A DNA stretch of 64,000 nucleotides from Gillisella vitis (GTDB taxonomy: Bacteria > Pseudomonadota > Alphaproteobacteria > Rhizobiales > Rhizobiaceae), in NCBI RefSeq assembly GCF_014204625.1, contig NZ_JACHLU010000003.1:281044-345043 (forward strand), written 5' to 3'. Position 1 is the first letter of the stretch. Every line of letters starts with the position of its first letter. Positions 53,216 through 61,558 of the stretch are shown here, in pieces. Position numbers and translations under genes: made by a program. The notes below the pieces were generated by a model, which was not told the DNA's origin, searched no databases, and saw only the letters and a list, made by a program, of their open reading frames with translations.

Positions 53216-53425
53216 TCAGTCTCGAAGATTGTCGTCTGGGCTGGTTTCGTCTTCTGTCACGGGAATAGCATAGGAACCTTTGAGCCAGCGCGCGAGGTCT
53301 GCCGTACGGCAGCGATCCGAGCAAAAGGGGTAGTGGTCCCGGTGTGAAGGGTGGCGGCATTCCGGGCAGGGGACTGGTTTGCGCAAAGGGGCCACCTTGG
53401 CCGCTGGGTTGGTCTCATTGCTCAT
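53216..53425 (-). CDS. yacG: DNA gyrase inhibitor YacG
   Basis: A 69-residue zinc-ribbon protein: VPCPECRHPSH and PFCSDRCRTADLARWL give four cysteines in the YacG arrangement, followed by a GSYAIP strand. In E. coli YacG binds GyrB and inhibits gyrase. The length and motifs are typical. It begins 17 bp after maf in the same direction and is the last gene of the block before tRNA-Phe. Confidence 0.93.
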   Translation of the reverse strand: MSNETNPAAKVAPLRKPVPCPECRHPSHRDHYPFCSDRCRTADLARWLKGSYAIPVTEDETSPDDNLRD

Positions 53426-53442
53426 GGGTCAGTCCTTCGTTT

Positions 53443-54063
53443 TCAGCCTTCAGACCAGCGTGCCTGAACGTTCATGCCCTCTCCGGTCAGAAGTTGCACC
53501 GTTTCATACAGTGGCAGGCCGACGACATTGCTGTAAGAGCCTGTCAGTTTTTGCACAAAACTGCCTGCAAAACCCTGAATGGCATAGGCACCCGCTTTGC
53601 CGCGCCATTCGCCTGATTCCAGATAGGCGGCAAGCTCCAGTTCGGAAAGGCGCTTGAAACGGACCTTGCTTTCCACCACCTTTGAGCGGACCTTGCGATC
53701 CGGGGTGATCAGGCAAATGCCGGTAAAGACCCAATGGCTGCGGCCAGACAGAAGATTGAGCGCAGAAAGCGCCTCGTCACTATACTCTGTCTTGGGCAGC
53801 ACACGGCGACCAACGGCCACGACTGTGTCGGCTGCCAGGATGTAGCTGCCTTTCCAGTCGGTTTCATCGGCAATGGTGTTGAGCGCAGCCTTGGCCTTGT
53901 CAGTTGCCAGACGTCTTGCCAGCGAGCGCGGCTGCTCATTTTTCTGAGGGCTCTCGTCGAGGTCCATCGGCATCAGCCGATCAGCCTCAACGCCCACCTG
54001 CCGCAACAGTTCGACGCGACGTGGTGAGCCAGAGGCGAGAATCAGCTTGCGTTTGACCGCCAT
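53443..54063 (-). CDS. maf: Maf family nucleotide pyrophosphatase
   Basis: A 206-residue Maf protein: LASGSPRRVELLRQVG at the N-terminus, ILAADTVVAVGRRVL with the catalytic aspartate, and AGAYAIQGFAGSF near the end. Maf proteins hydrolyse non-canonical or modified NTPs and affect septum formation. The gene lies 14 bp after infA and has a GGA-containing ribosome site. Confidence 0.94.
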   Translation of the reverse strand: MAVKRKLILASGSPRRVELLRQVGVEADRLMPMDLDESPQKNEQPRSLARRLATDKAKAALNTIADETDWKGSYILAADTVVAVGRRVLPKTEYSDEALSALNLLSGRSHWVFTGICLITPDRKVRSKVVESKVRFKRLSELELAAYLESGEWRGKAGAYAIQGFAGSFVQKLTGSYSNVVGLPLYETVQLLTGEGMNVQARWSEG

Positions 54064-54077
54064 CGGCTGATCCGTCC

Positions 54078-54296
54078 TTACTTGAAGCGATAGGTGATAC
54101 GGCCCTTTGTCAGGTCGTAAGGGGTCATTTCCACCAGAACCTTGTCACCTGCCAGAACGCGGATACGGTTTTTGCGCATACGGCCAGCGGTGTGGGCGAT
54201 AATCTCATGTTCGTTTTCGAGCTTCACCCGGAATGTCGCATTGGGGAGCAGTTCGGTCACGACACCGGGGAATTCGAGGACTTCTTCTTTAGCCAT
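54078..54296 (-). CDS. infA: Translation initiation factor IF-1
   Basis: A 72-residue OB-fold protein, a near-canonical IF-1: [20 protein letters not shown], then [20 protein letters not shown] and GRITYRFK at the end. It binds the A site of the 30S subunit during initiation. It sits between the phosphatase gene and maf, the usual rhizobial order. Confidence 0.98.
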   Translation of the reverse strand: MAKEEVLEFPGVVTELLPNATFRVKLENEHEIIAHTAGRMRKNRIRVLAGDKVLVEMTPYDLTKGRITYRFK

Positions 54297-54418
54297 TGAT
54301 GCATTGTCTTTCTGTCTGTTTCATCGGAACAGGAATCTGCTCCGGTCAAAATGTGGCCGGAAACTACACAATCACCGGCCTTTTGTGAACCTTGTAGATG
54401 GGGCTTTTCGACTTTGTT

Positions 54419-54904
54419 TCAGACGCCGTCAAGAGGCGCTGTTTCCACGCGGGTGAAACGTGCTTCAATCAGCGCCCTCAATCGATCCCGAACATCCCGA
54501 TAAGCGGCCAGTTGCTGGTCGCGTGTGTCGGCCTCCACGGTGGGGTCTGGCATCGGCCAATAGACCACCTCAACAGAAGATGCCCGGGTCAATTCCAGCG
54601 CGGCATGATGTGCTTCCGGTGCCAGTGTGACGATCAGGTCAAAAAAATCGTCCTCCAGATCATCCAGAATTTGCGGTTGGCGTTTGCCAAGAGAAAGGCC
54701 GATTTCATCCAGAACGGCATCGACAAAGGGGTCTCTCTCACCACGGCGCACACCCGCAGACGCAACATAAACCCCTGGCAAGGAAAGGTTTTTTGTAATT
54801 GCCTCGGCCATGGGAGAGCGAATGGCATTCATGCCACACAAAAACAGGATGGAGGAGGGCAGTCTTTGGTCTTTTGCGGGTAAAGCCGGATTTTCCATCG
54901 ACAT
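54419..54904 (-). CDS. Low-molecular-weight protein tyrosine phosphatase / arsenate-reductase-like
   Basis: A 161-residue protein with the LMW phosphatase loop C-x5-R: LFLCGMNAIRSPMAEA (the usual N-terminal N of CxxN is present), SAGVRRGERDPFVDAVLDEIG in the middle and WPMPDPTVE carrying the catalytic aspartate. It dephosphorylates protein tyrosines, or arsenate in related proteins. The ATG at 54904 was chosen for GAGG seven bases before it. It is 8 bp downstream of UPF0262 in the conserved infA block. Confidence 0.88.
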   Translation of the reverse strand: MSMENPALPAKDQRLPSSILFLCGMNAIRSPMAEAITKNLSLPGVYVASAGVRRGERDPFVDAVLDEIGLSLGKRQPQILDDLEDDFFDLIVTLAPEAHHAALELTRASSVEVVYWPMPDPTVEADTRDQQLAAYRDVRDRLRALIEARFTRVETAPLDGV

Positions 54905-54912
54905 GCTTGACC

Positions 54913-55389
54913 TCAACCACGCCAGTACAGGACGCAGACCAGCGTGAACAGGCGCCGCGCCGTGTCAAAATCCAGACCGATCTTGCCTTGCAGCCGATCT
55001 TTGAGGGTTTGTGAACCGTCATTATGAATGCCCCGCCGTCCCATATCGATGGCCTCGATCTGGCTTGGTGTCGAAGAGCGGATTGCTTCATAATAACTTT
55101 CGCAGATCATGAAATAATCTTTGATGATCCGTCGAAGCGGCGTTAATGACAGGATGTGAGTGGCAACATTGTCGCCACTTTCTGTCTTGATGGTAAACAC
55201 CAGTTTGGAATCAACCAGCGACAAAAACAGATGATACGGCCCGCCTGCATGGCCTGCGGGCGTAAAGGAGTTTTCTTCGATCAGGTCAAAAATGGCGACG
55301 GCCCGCTCATGCTCGACATCCGGCGTCGAGCGCCCGATTGTGTCGTCGAGAATGACATCGCTGAGCCTGAAATCGCCTGTTGCCATCAT
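54913..55389 (-). CDS. UPF0262 family protein
   Basis: A 158-residue cytoplasmic protein of the UPF0262 family, found next to hisD in alphaproteobacteria; no function known. Visible blocks are [44 protein letters not shown] and [15 protein letters not shown]. The start codon directly follows the hisD stop. A second ATG is one codon later. Confidence 0.9.
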   Translation of the reverse strand: MMATGDFRLSDVILDDTIGRSTPDVEHERAVAIFDLIEENSFTPAGHAGGPYHLFLSLVDSKLVFTIKTESGDNVATHILSLTPLRRIIKDYFMICESYYEAIRSSTPSQIEAIDMGRRGIHNDGSQTLKDRLQGKIGLDFDTARRLFTLVCVLYWRG

Positions 55390-56688
55390 TTAACTTTCAA
55401 GATTAAGCCGGATGGACACGGACCTAGCATGGGCATCCAGCCCTTCGCTTTTGGCAAGCGCAATGGCGGCGGGAGCCAGTTCTTTCAATTGCGCAGCCCC
55501 AAGCCGCAAAATCGAGGTGCGCTTGACAAAATCCAGCACCGACAGGCCAGATGAGAAGCGGGCCGAGCGCGCAGTCGGCAGTACGTGGTTGGAACCGCCG
55601 ACGTAATCGCCAATCACTTCCGGGGTGTGGCGACCGATGAAAATGGCTCCTGCGTTGCGAATGCCCGCCATCAACGCATCGGGATCCGCCACCGCAAGTT
55701 CCAGATGCTCAGCCGCAATGCGGTTGGCCAGCGGCACAGAGGCGGCCAGATCGGGCACAATGATGATGGCTCCAAAATCCTGCCAGCTGGCGGTTGCGGT
55801 TTCCGCACGACTCAAGGTCTTCAGCTGACGCTCCACGGCAGCTTCCACTGCTTTTGCCAGCTCCACACTGTCGGTAATCAGAATGGATTGCGCACCGCGA
55901 TCATGCTCGGCCTGGGCCAGCAGGTCGGCGGCCAGCCAATCGGGGTTGTTGTCGGCATCGGCAATCACCAGCACTTCCGATGGCCCGGCAATCATATCAA
56001 TGCCCACGGTGCCAAACACATGCCGCTTGGCCGCGGCCACATAGGCATTGCCGGGGCCAACAATTTTGGCAACGGGGGCAATGCTCTCAGTGCCATAGGC
56101 AAGGGCTGCTACGGCTTGTGCGCCGCCGATGCGGTAGATTTCGCTCACGCCCGCAATTTTGGCAGCCGCCAGAACCGTGGGGTTGATTGCGCCTGCGAGG
56201 GCCGGAACCACCATGACCACACGCGGCACACCGGCCACACGGGCCGGAACGGCATTCATCAGCACCGAGCTGGGATAGCTGGCGGTGCCGCCGGGCACAT
56301 AAAGGCCAACGGCATCAATCGCCGTCCAGCGCGAGCCGAGGCCAACGCCAATGGCATCTTCATAAATATCATCCTTGGGCATTTGCCGGGCGTGATGCTT
56401 TTCAATGCGCAGTGCTGCCAGCTTCAAGGCATCCTGCACTTCGCTCGAGACAGAAGCTTCTGCCGCATCAATCTCGGCAGCCGTGACGCGCATCGGGGTG
56501 GTGGCAAAATCCAGTCCATCGAATTTTTGCGAATAATCAGTCAAAGCAGCATCGCCACGGCTGCGCACGTCCTCGATGATCGTTCTGACCACCGCATTCA
56601 CATCTTCCGAAACTTCGCGCTTGGTTGTCAAAAAGGCGGCAAACCGCGCTTCAAAATCATCCGATGCCTTTTCTAGCCAAACTGCCAC
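55390..56688 (-). CDS. hisD: Histidinol dehydrogenase
   Basis: A 432-residue enzyme of histidine synthesis, oxidising L-histidinol to histidine in two NAD-dependent steps with a zinc ion. Visible features are VGLYVPGGTASYPSSVLM, IAGPSEVLVIAD, QAEHDRGAQS (metal ligands) and AAEHLELAV with the catalytic histidine. The start was set at the GTG at 56688, with AAGGAAG seven bases before it; this gives the usual length of about 430 residues. The frame is open 81 bases further but lacks a site. It lies 41 bp after DUF2948. Confidence 0.95.
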   Translation of the reverse strand: MAVWLEKASDDFEARFAAFLTTKREVSEDVNAVVRTIIEDVRSRGDAALTDYSQKFDGLDFATTPMRVTAAEIDAAEASVSSEVQDALKLAALRIEKHHARQMPKDDIYEDAIGVGLGSRWTAIDAVGLYVPGGTASYPSSVLMNAVPARVAGVPRVVMVVPALAGAINPTVLAAAKIAGVSEIYRIGGAQAVAALAYGTESIAPVAKIVGPGNAYVAAAKRHVFGTVGIDMIAGPSEVLVIADADNNPDWLAADLLAQAEHDRGAQSILITDSVELAKAVEAAVERQLKTLSRAETATASWQDFGAIIIVPDLAASVPLANRIAAEHLELAVADPDALMAGIRNAGAIFIGRHTPEVIGDYVGGSNHVLPTARSARFSSGLSVLDFVKRTSILRLGAAQLKELAPAAIALAKSEGLDAHARSVSIRLNLES

Positions 56689-56729
56689 TGGTCTTCTTCC
56701 TTTTATGCCGTCTTGTCTGCCCGTTAGTG

Positions 56730-57167
56730 TCACGCGCCGGGATGTTTGGGCCGTGATGTTGTTTCCCACGCGCCGCCGGTATCTGCAAGCTGAACTTCAA
56801 TGCATTCCACATCCAGCGCGATTGTTGCACCTGCTGCACACACAAGCTCCACAGTGCCTTCCGGCCCATCGCCCTTTTGAACAAAGTTGATGGCCAAAAG
56901 ACTGAGCACCTGTTCCTTATCGGTCCGGTCAAAACCAATGGAGCGCACGGCCTGCACTCGCTTCAGGGTCAGCACAGCGCGGCGGCGCTCAAAGCTCTTG
57001 TCCTTGCGCTTGGCCTTTTCCCAGACGAAGCGATTGACCGGAACGGAAAAAATGCCCGCCCGTGCCGCATAATCCACCTCGCCGGGCTTGAAAACGGCAT
57101 CCTGCATATGGGCAGAGAGAATGGTGAGATCATCCTGATCGAGAGAGAGGAGTTTGAGATCAGTCAT
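56730..57167 (-). CDS. DUF2948 family protein
   Basis: A 145-residue cytoplasmic protein of the DUF2948 family, found between murA and hisD in alphaproteobacteria. MTDLKLLSLDQDDLTILSAH at the start and an EKAKRKDKSFERRRAVL block are characteristic. The function is unknown. GAGG lies before the ATG. Confidence 0.88.
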   Translation of the reverse strand: MTDLKLLSLDQDDLTILSAHMQDAVFKPGEVDYAARAGIFSVPVNRFVWEKAKRKDKSFERRRAVLTLKRVQAVRSIGFDRTDKEQVLSLLAINFVQKGDGPEGTVELVCAAGATIALDVECIEVQLADTGGAWETTSRPKHPGA

Positions 57168-57310
57168 GGGTCATTGTCCTCGTGGCGCTGGCATAATGGG
57201 CGGATGATGGTGGCATCAAGACTCCACTTTCCGCAGGAATGTTGCAACTGCTCCATGAGATGGGGGCTGCACGGCCGTTAAACAACCGCACAGCCTTGCC
57301 AAGTCAGCTC

Positions 57311-58603
57311 TCAATCGCTGATGCGCTCAACAATCGCGCCGCAACGGGTCAGTTTTTCTTCCAGCCGCTCAAAGCCGCGATCCAGATGATAGACCCGATT
57401 GACGATGGTTTCGCCCTCGGCGGCAAGACCCGCAATCACCAGCGACACCGAGGCGCGCAAATCGGTAGCCATCACCTGCGCACCGCGCAGACGGGAAACA
57501 CCTTCGATTCGCGCCGTCTGGCCGTTGAGGGTGATTTTAGCCCCCAGCCGCGCCAGCTCCTGCACATGCATGAAGCGGTTTTCAAAAATGGTTTCCGTCA
57601 CATGCGCAACACCTTGGGCGCGGGTCATCAGCCCCATGAACTGCGCCTGCAAATCGGTGGGAAAGCCGGGGAAAGGCTCGGTGACAATATCCACAGGCCG
57701 GATTGCATCCCCATGGCCAATCACGCGGATGCCACCGTCCACCGCCATCACTTCTGCACCAGCGCGGCGAATCGCTTCCACGGCAGTGTCGAGCAGGGTG
57801 ATGTCCGTGCCTTCCAGCGTCACATCGCCGCCGGTCATGGCCACGGCCATGGCATAGGTGCCGGTCTCGATACGGTCTGGCAACACGCGGTGGCGGGCAC
57901 CATGCAGGCTGGCAACGCCTTCGATGGTCAAGGTGGCCGTGCCTGCGCCCGTGATCTTGGCACCCATGGCCATCAGGCAATTGGCCAGATCCACCACTTC
58001 CGGCTCACGCGCCGCGTTGTGAATAATGGTGGTACCACGCGCCAAGGATGCCGCCATCATCATCACATGGGTGGCCCCCACGGAGACTTTGGGGAAGGTA
58101 TAGGTCGCACCAATCAATCCGCCTTTGGGAGCGGTGGCATCGATATAGCCGGCATCGATCTCGATGTTTGCGCCAAGGGCGCTGAGGCCGTCGATGAACA
58201 GATCCACAGGGCGGGTGCCAATGGCGCAACCACCGGGCAGCGAGACGCGGGCCTTGCCCTCGCGGGCCAGAAGTGGGCCAAGCACCCAGAAGCTGGCGCG
58301 CATTTTTGAGACCAGCTCATAAGGGGCGGTTGTATCGACAATGGTGCGGCAGGTGAAGTGAATGGTGCGGGCATAGCTGCCGGATTGGCGCTCGCGGCGT
58401 CCATTCACGGCCACATCCACGCCATGGTTGCCCAGAATGCGCATGAGCAATTCAACATCGGCCAGATGTGGCACATTTTCCAAAGTCAGCGTGTCACTGG
58501 TCAGCAAAGACGCAATCATCAGCGGCAGAGCGGCATTTTTTGCGCCGGAAATGGGAATGATGCCATGAAGGGCGTTGCCGCCAACAATCCTGATACGATC
58601 CAT
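57311..58603 (-). CDS. murA: UDP-N-acetylglucosamine 1-carboxyvinyltransferase
   Basis: A 430-residue EPSP-synthase-fold enzyme. [20 protein letters not shown] is at the N-terminus (the KN pair binds UDP-GlcNAc), the catalytic cysteine is in [16 protein letters not shown], and [13 protein letters not shown] near residue 310 is the MurA signature. It transfers enolpyruvate from PEP to UDP-GlcNAc, the first step of peptidoglycan precursor synthesis, and is the target of fosfomycin (the cysteine is retained). It heads the minus-strand block that runs down to yacG. Confidence 0.97.
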   Translation of the reverse strand: MDRIRIVGGNALHGIIPISGAKNAALPLMIASLLTSDTLTLENVPHLADVELLMRILGNHGVDVAVNGRRERQSGSYARTIHFTCRTIVDTTAPYELVSKMRASFWVLGPLLAREGKARVSLPGGCAIGTRPVDLFIDGLSALGANIEIDAGYIDATAPKGGLIGATYTFPKVSVGATHVMMMAASLARGTTIIHNAAREPEVVDLANCLMAMGAKITGAGTATLTIEGVASLHGARHRVLPDRIETGTYAMAVAMTGGDVTLEGTDITLLDTAVEAIRRAGAEVMAVDGGIRVIGHGDAIRPVDIVTEPFPGFPTDLQAQFMGLMTRAQGVAHVTETIFENRFMHVQELARLGAKITLNGQTARIEGVSRLRGAQVMATDLRASVSLVIAGLAAEGETIVNRVYHLDRGFERLEEKLTRCGAIVERISD

Positions 58604-58688
58604 TGATGTTGTTCAGGGGGCATAAACCACTGCCTGCCCCCACCTTTCTTGGTTTGAATAAAAAGCCCGCGTTTATCGGGATAAAAGA

Positions 58689-58716
58689 CGGCGCTGTTTA
58701 AACGAAATCAGCGCCG
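58689..58716 (-). terminator. Terminator of the small gene at 58745-58972
   Basis: An 8-bp stem CGGCGCTG / CAGCGCCG with a 12-base loop, followed on the minus strand by TCTTTTAT, 28 bp beyond the stop of the small gene. Confidence 0.6.
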
Positions 58717-58744
58717 CATTCAATTCAAGCCAATGCAAAGCTGC

Positions 58745-58972
58745 TTATTTATCTGCATCCTGATCTGCCACAGGCGCTTTGGCCGCAGGAAGCCCATCAG
58801 TTTCATCCGCATCACCTGCGCGCCGCGCCCGCGCCTGCGTTTTGCGCCGCATAAGGTTTTCGCGCAGCTTCGCAGCCGCCCGCTCCCGCCGCAGGGCGGA
58901 TTGGTCATTGCTTTTTCTGCGGCGCTGGCTTTCGCCAGTCTCCGGGGTGGATGGATCTTCAATGTCATTCAT
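58745..58972 (-). CDS. Small highly charged protein, unknown
   Basis: A 75-residue protein with an Arg/Lys-rich helical centre (ALRRERAAAKLRENLMRRK) and an acidic tail. It resembles small uncharacterised proteins found next to murA in rhizobia. The ATG at 58972 was chosen because the upstream part of the frame does not look coding. A terminator follows. Confidence 0.6.
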   Translation of the reverse strand: MNDIEDPSTPETGESQRRRKSNDQSALRRERAAAKLRENLMRRKTQARARRAGDADETDGLPAAKAPVADQDADK

Positions 58973-59124
58973 GGGTGTCTGATAGCGTAATTGTGGAAAA
59001 ACCGGAAGATAGCACATGTTTTGATATTTTATTGCCCGATCTTCAAATTGCCGCTTGCGCTCACGCATCAGCTATGGCAATAGCCCCCTCGTTCCGAAGC
59101 GCACACCTAAACGCTTCGCCAGAT

Positions 59125-59199
59125 GCTGCTATAGCTCAGGGGTAGAGCACTCCCTTGGTAAGGGAGAGGCCGAGAGTTCAAATCTCTCTAGCAGCACCA
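59125..59199 (+). tRNA. tRNA-Thr(GGT)
   Basis: 75 nt with CCA encoded. Acceptor stem GCTGCTA / TAGCAGC, D arm GCTC...GAGC, anticodon stem CTCCC / GGGAG with loop TTGGTAA, anticodon GGT, T arm GAGAG...CTCTC. A defence-like gene lies on its 3' side. Confidence 0.97.
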
Positions 59200-59283
59200 T
59201 CTTATATTTAAAATGTATGATGAAATTTCTGTGTTTTGAGCGATTGCCAAAGTTTTGAGAGATTTGCTATTGTGTCGTCAGAG

Positions 59284-60201
59284 TTAGTATCTCACTGGCG
59301 TTAAGAGAAATTGGTGTTTATTATTTGAATAGATTTTAATCCGTAATGAAGAAACGGTTGGATTAGAATCGATAAGTTTGATGATTTTCGATATTGATTT
59401 AACGTTGTGGATGTCATTTCTGTACTTGAAGCGATTCACTTCTGGCAAAGAACATGCCATTCTTGCGTTACTCAAAAGATTGTTCTTTCGAAGAAGATTT
59501 ATGGCCTCGGGTGAGAACCGTCTGATTAGTTCTTCAAGGGTGTCGAGTTTTTCATTTAGATGATCGACTGCATCCCGCTCGTCTAACACATTGAATCTTT
59601 TCCATATAGGCTCATGATGTGATAGGCGATTTCGAAATTTTCGCACGATTGAGATATTCTGTCGAATATTTGTTGTCGTGGTATGTCCGCTTGTGGAGGG
59701 CCAGCCACCTTTCAGCACACGACCCAATAAACGGGGCCAAAAGAGGCCTCGACCAAGAAACTCTTCGTCGAATATAGACTCCCAAGTAGAGAAATCTGTT
59801 TTGGCGACCACTTCATCGTGGCTTGGAGGGGTAACGCTGTTATACCGCTCAAGTTTGTCCCGCTTTGCTGCATTGAACGCTTTTGAGAAGTTTGAGGTGA
59901 CGTTATTGACACTGTCAGGTTTAGGGCCATGATTGCCTTTTGATTTGTATCGCAATGTATTTTGAGACCACCAGAAACGACCTTCAGCTATTGTGATGGT
60001 TTGGTCTACACTGTTTCGAATGCAAATTTCGGCAAAGTTCAGTATCGGGTACAGTTGAGAGCACACGTGGAGATTCCAAAGATAGGCCCCGACCAATTCG
60101 TGATCGCTAGCGACTTGGAACACACTTTTGTAACTGTTTAGCCTTTCATGTGTTATATTCAGTGGTATAATATCTGGGTGTAAGCGGATACTGAGTGGCA
60201 T
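59284..60201 (-). CDS. Abi_2/HEPN-like protein; candidate abortive-infection RNase
   Basis: A 305-residue protein with no membrane segment. The middle carries IVRKFRNRLSHHEPIW, an R-N-x3-H motif typical of HEPN RNases and of the Abi_2 (AbiD/AbiF) family, and an ESIFDEEFLGRGLFWPRLL region also seen in that family. Such proteins stop phage growth by cutting RNA in the infected cell. It is clearly AT-rich. The start at 60201 has GAGG about nine bases before it; another ATG is five codons upstream. It lies beside tRNA-Thr with no integrase near. Confidence 0.72.
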   Translation of the reverse strand: MPLSIRLHPDIIPLNITHERLNSYKSVFQVASDHELVGAYLWNLHVCSQLYPILNFAEICIRNSVDQTITIAEGRFWWSQNTLRYKSKGNHGPKPDSVNNVTSNFSKAFNAAKRDKLERYNSVTPPSHDEVVAKTDFSTWESIFDEEFLGRGLFWPRLLGRVLKGGWPSTSGHTTTTNIRQNISIVRKFRNRLSHHEPIWKRFNVLDERDAVDHLNEKLDTLEELIRRFSPEAINLLRKNNLLSNARMACSLPEVNRFKYRNDIHNVKSISKIIKLIDSNPTVSSLRIKIYSNNKHQFLLTPVRY

Positions 60202-60326
60202 TATTGGCAACCTCATTGAAGATTGACACCTTCGCTGAAAAGCGCTAAATAAGAGTTACTGAGGTTGATAACTGCTTCCAATGTGCGCTAGCATAAGACC
60301 AGTTTGGTAACCTGACTGCATTCCTG

Positions 60327-60357
60327 CCCCGGCTTAGTGCCGGGGTTTTGCTTTTTT
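60327..60357 (+). terminator. Rho-independent terminator reading rightward
   Basis: Stem CCCCGGC / GCCGGGG with loop TTAGT followed by TTTTGCTTTTTT. The only rightward unit before it is tRNA-Thr, 1.1 kb away across the Abi-like gene. The minus-strand form lacks a T-run, so it is a poor terminator for the RpiR gene. Confidence 0.75.
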
Positions 60358-60361
60358 AGGA

Positions 60362-61255
60362 TCACCGCTTATCCGGCCTAATCGCACTCCTCAAATCCAC
60401 CAACCTATTCAGCGTTTTCAGCGTCCGTTCCTCCGCCGTCGCCGCAAGGGCAAGGGCAATGGTTTCCACGGCGACCAATGATGGGGCGTGGAGGGCCACT
60501 TGTTCGCTTTTTGCCCGTGGCATTACAAGGCAGGCGGAGGCGTGTTGGCGTAGCACGCTTTCGCTTTGGCTGAGCACCAGAATCACCGGAATATCCAGCC
60601 GTTTGGCCTCATGAATAGCGGCCAGCGCTTCGCGGTGGGGGCGGCCGTGGAGGAGCATCAGCAGGGCGTGGCCTTGGTCCATGGATAGCATTTGCTCGGC
60701 CAAGGCAATGCCGGTGTTGTTGAGCGCGTAAGAGCGAAAGCCGGAGCGGGCAAACAGGCGGGCGGCATAGTCCGCAATGATGCCGCTGGCACCAATGCCG
60801 AACACGCCAATGCCGGTTGATTTCGCCAGCAATTGGGTGGCGGTGGCCAGCGCTGCGCGGTTATCAGTGGAGGTGAGGGTGTCGAGGGCGGCGCGTTGAT
60901 TTTCGACCACGAAATCAATGGCGGCATCGCTATTGCCTTTCAGTTCATCCGTGGTGGCTGCCATTTTTTCAATCGGCGAATCGGTTTGGCCCAGATAAGC
61001 TTCCAGCGTGTCCTTGAGGTCCACCAGACCGCTAAAGCCCAGCGCCTGAAGGGCACGGATCACCGTGGCGTCGGATGTGCCGGTGGCAAAGCCGATTTCC
61101 AGTGCCGATTTGCTCAACACCGCATGGCGGTGGCCGTCAATATAGTCCGCAACGCTGAGCAACCCGGGTGAAAGCTGGCTGCGGCGCTTGCGTAGACGCT
61201 CTCCATAGCGGTCAATGCGCCGTTTTTTGCCGGGGGCTGCGGTGTGAGCTGCCAT
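60362..61255 (-). CDS. MurR/RpiR-family transcriptional regulator
   Basis: A 297-residue regulator with an N-terminal RpiR helix-turn-helix (LLSVADYIDGHRHAVLSKSA, then GTSDATVIRALQALGFSGLVDLK) and a C-terminal SIS sugar-phosphate-binding domain (GIGVFGIGASGIIADYAARL; LLMLLHGRPHREALA). Such proteins sense phosphosugars. The ATG at 61255 has AAGGAA about 11 bases away; the open frame before it is not typical. It is divergent from the siderophore receptor gene, which it may control; iron uptake under a RpiR protein would be unusual. Confidence 0.88.
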   Translation of the reverse strand: MAAHTAAPGKKRRIDRYGERLRKRRSQLSPGLLSVADYIDGHRHAVLSKSALEIGFATGTSDATVIRALQALGFSGLVDLKDTLEAYLGQTDSPIEKMAATTDELKGNSDAAIDFVVENQRAALDTLTSTDNRAALATATQLLAKSTGIGVFGIGASGIIADYAARLFARSGFRSYALNNTGIALAEQMLSMDQGHALLMLLHGRPHREALAAIHEAKRLDIPVILVLSQSESVLRQHASACLVMPRAKSEQVALHAPSLVAVETIALALAATAEERTLKTLNRLVDLRSAIRPDKR

Positions 61256-61460
61256 TGGCGTCTGTTCCTTCGTTTGGTTGCCTCTTTCGTTCCAGAGGGC
61301 TGTAGTAGTTTCTCCTGCCCATAAGCTGATGATTTCCCAACAAAGCTTTGAGCAGGATAAATCGCGCAATTGCTGCCGTTCTGTGCCCTTTTAAGGGGTA
61401 TAATTGCCCTGTTAAAGCGCATTTGCAGCGTTCCACTGCGTCTGCCAAGCGTGTTTAAGT

Positions 61461-61475
61461 TGACTACTACATTCA
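61461..61475. promoter_or_regulatory. Possible RirA iron-responsive operator (TGA-N9-TCA)
   Basis: TGA-N9-TCA lies 84-98 bp before the TonB-dependent receptor start. This matches the simple core of the IRO box bound by RirA in rhizobia. Six fixed bases are weak evidence. The rest of the gap 61256-61558 shows no other clear site. Confidence 0.35.
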
Positions 61476-61558
61476 TCAATTGGAAAAGCCAGTCAACACC
61501 CGTCTTTTACGCATCAATCGGTAATCGGCAGGGGTGTATTGAGAGTTGGTGAGTGGGA

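Noticed and set aside
59200..60357. A second att pair made by tRNA-Thr
   Set aside because: I looked for a repeat of the tRNA 3' end beyond the Abi-like gene and saw none, and there is no integrase; integration is not claimed.
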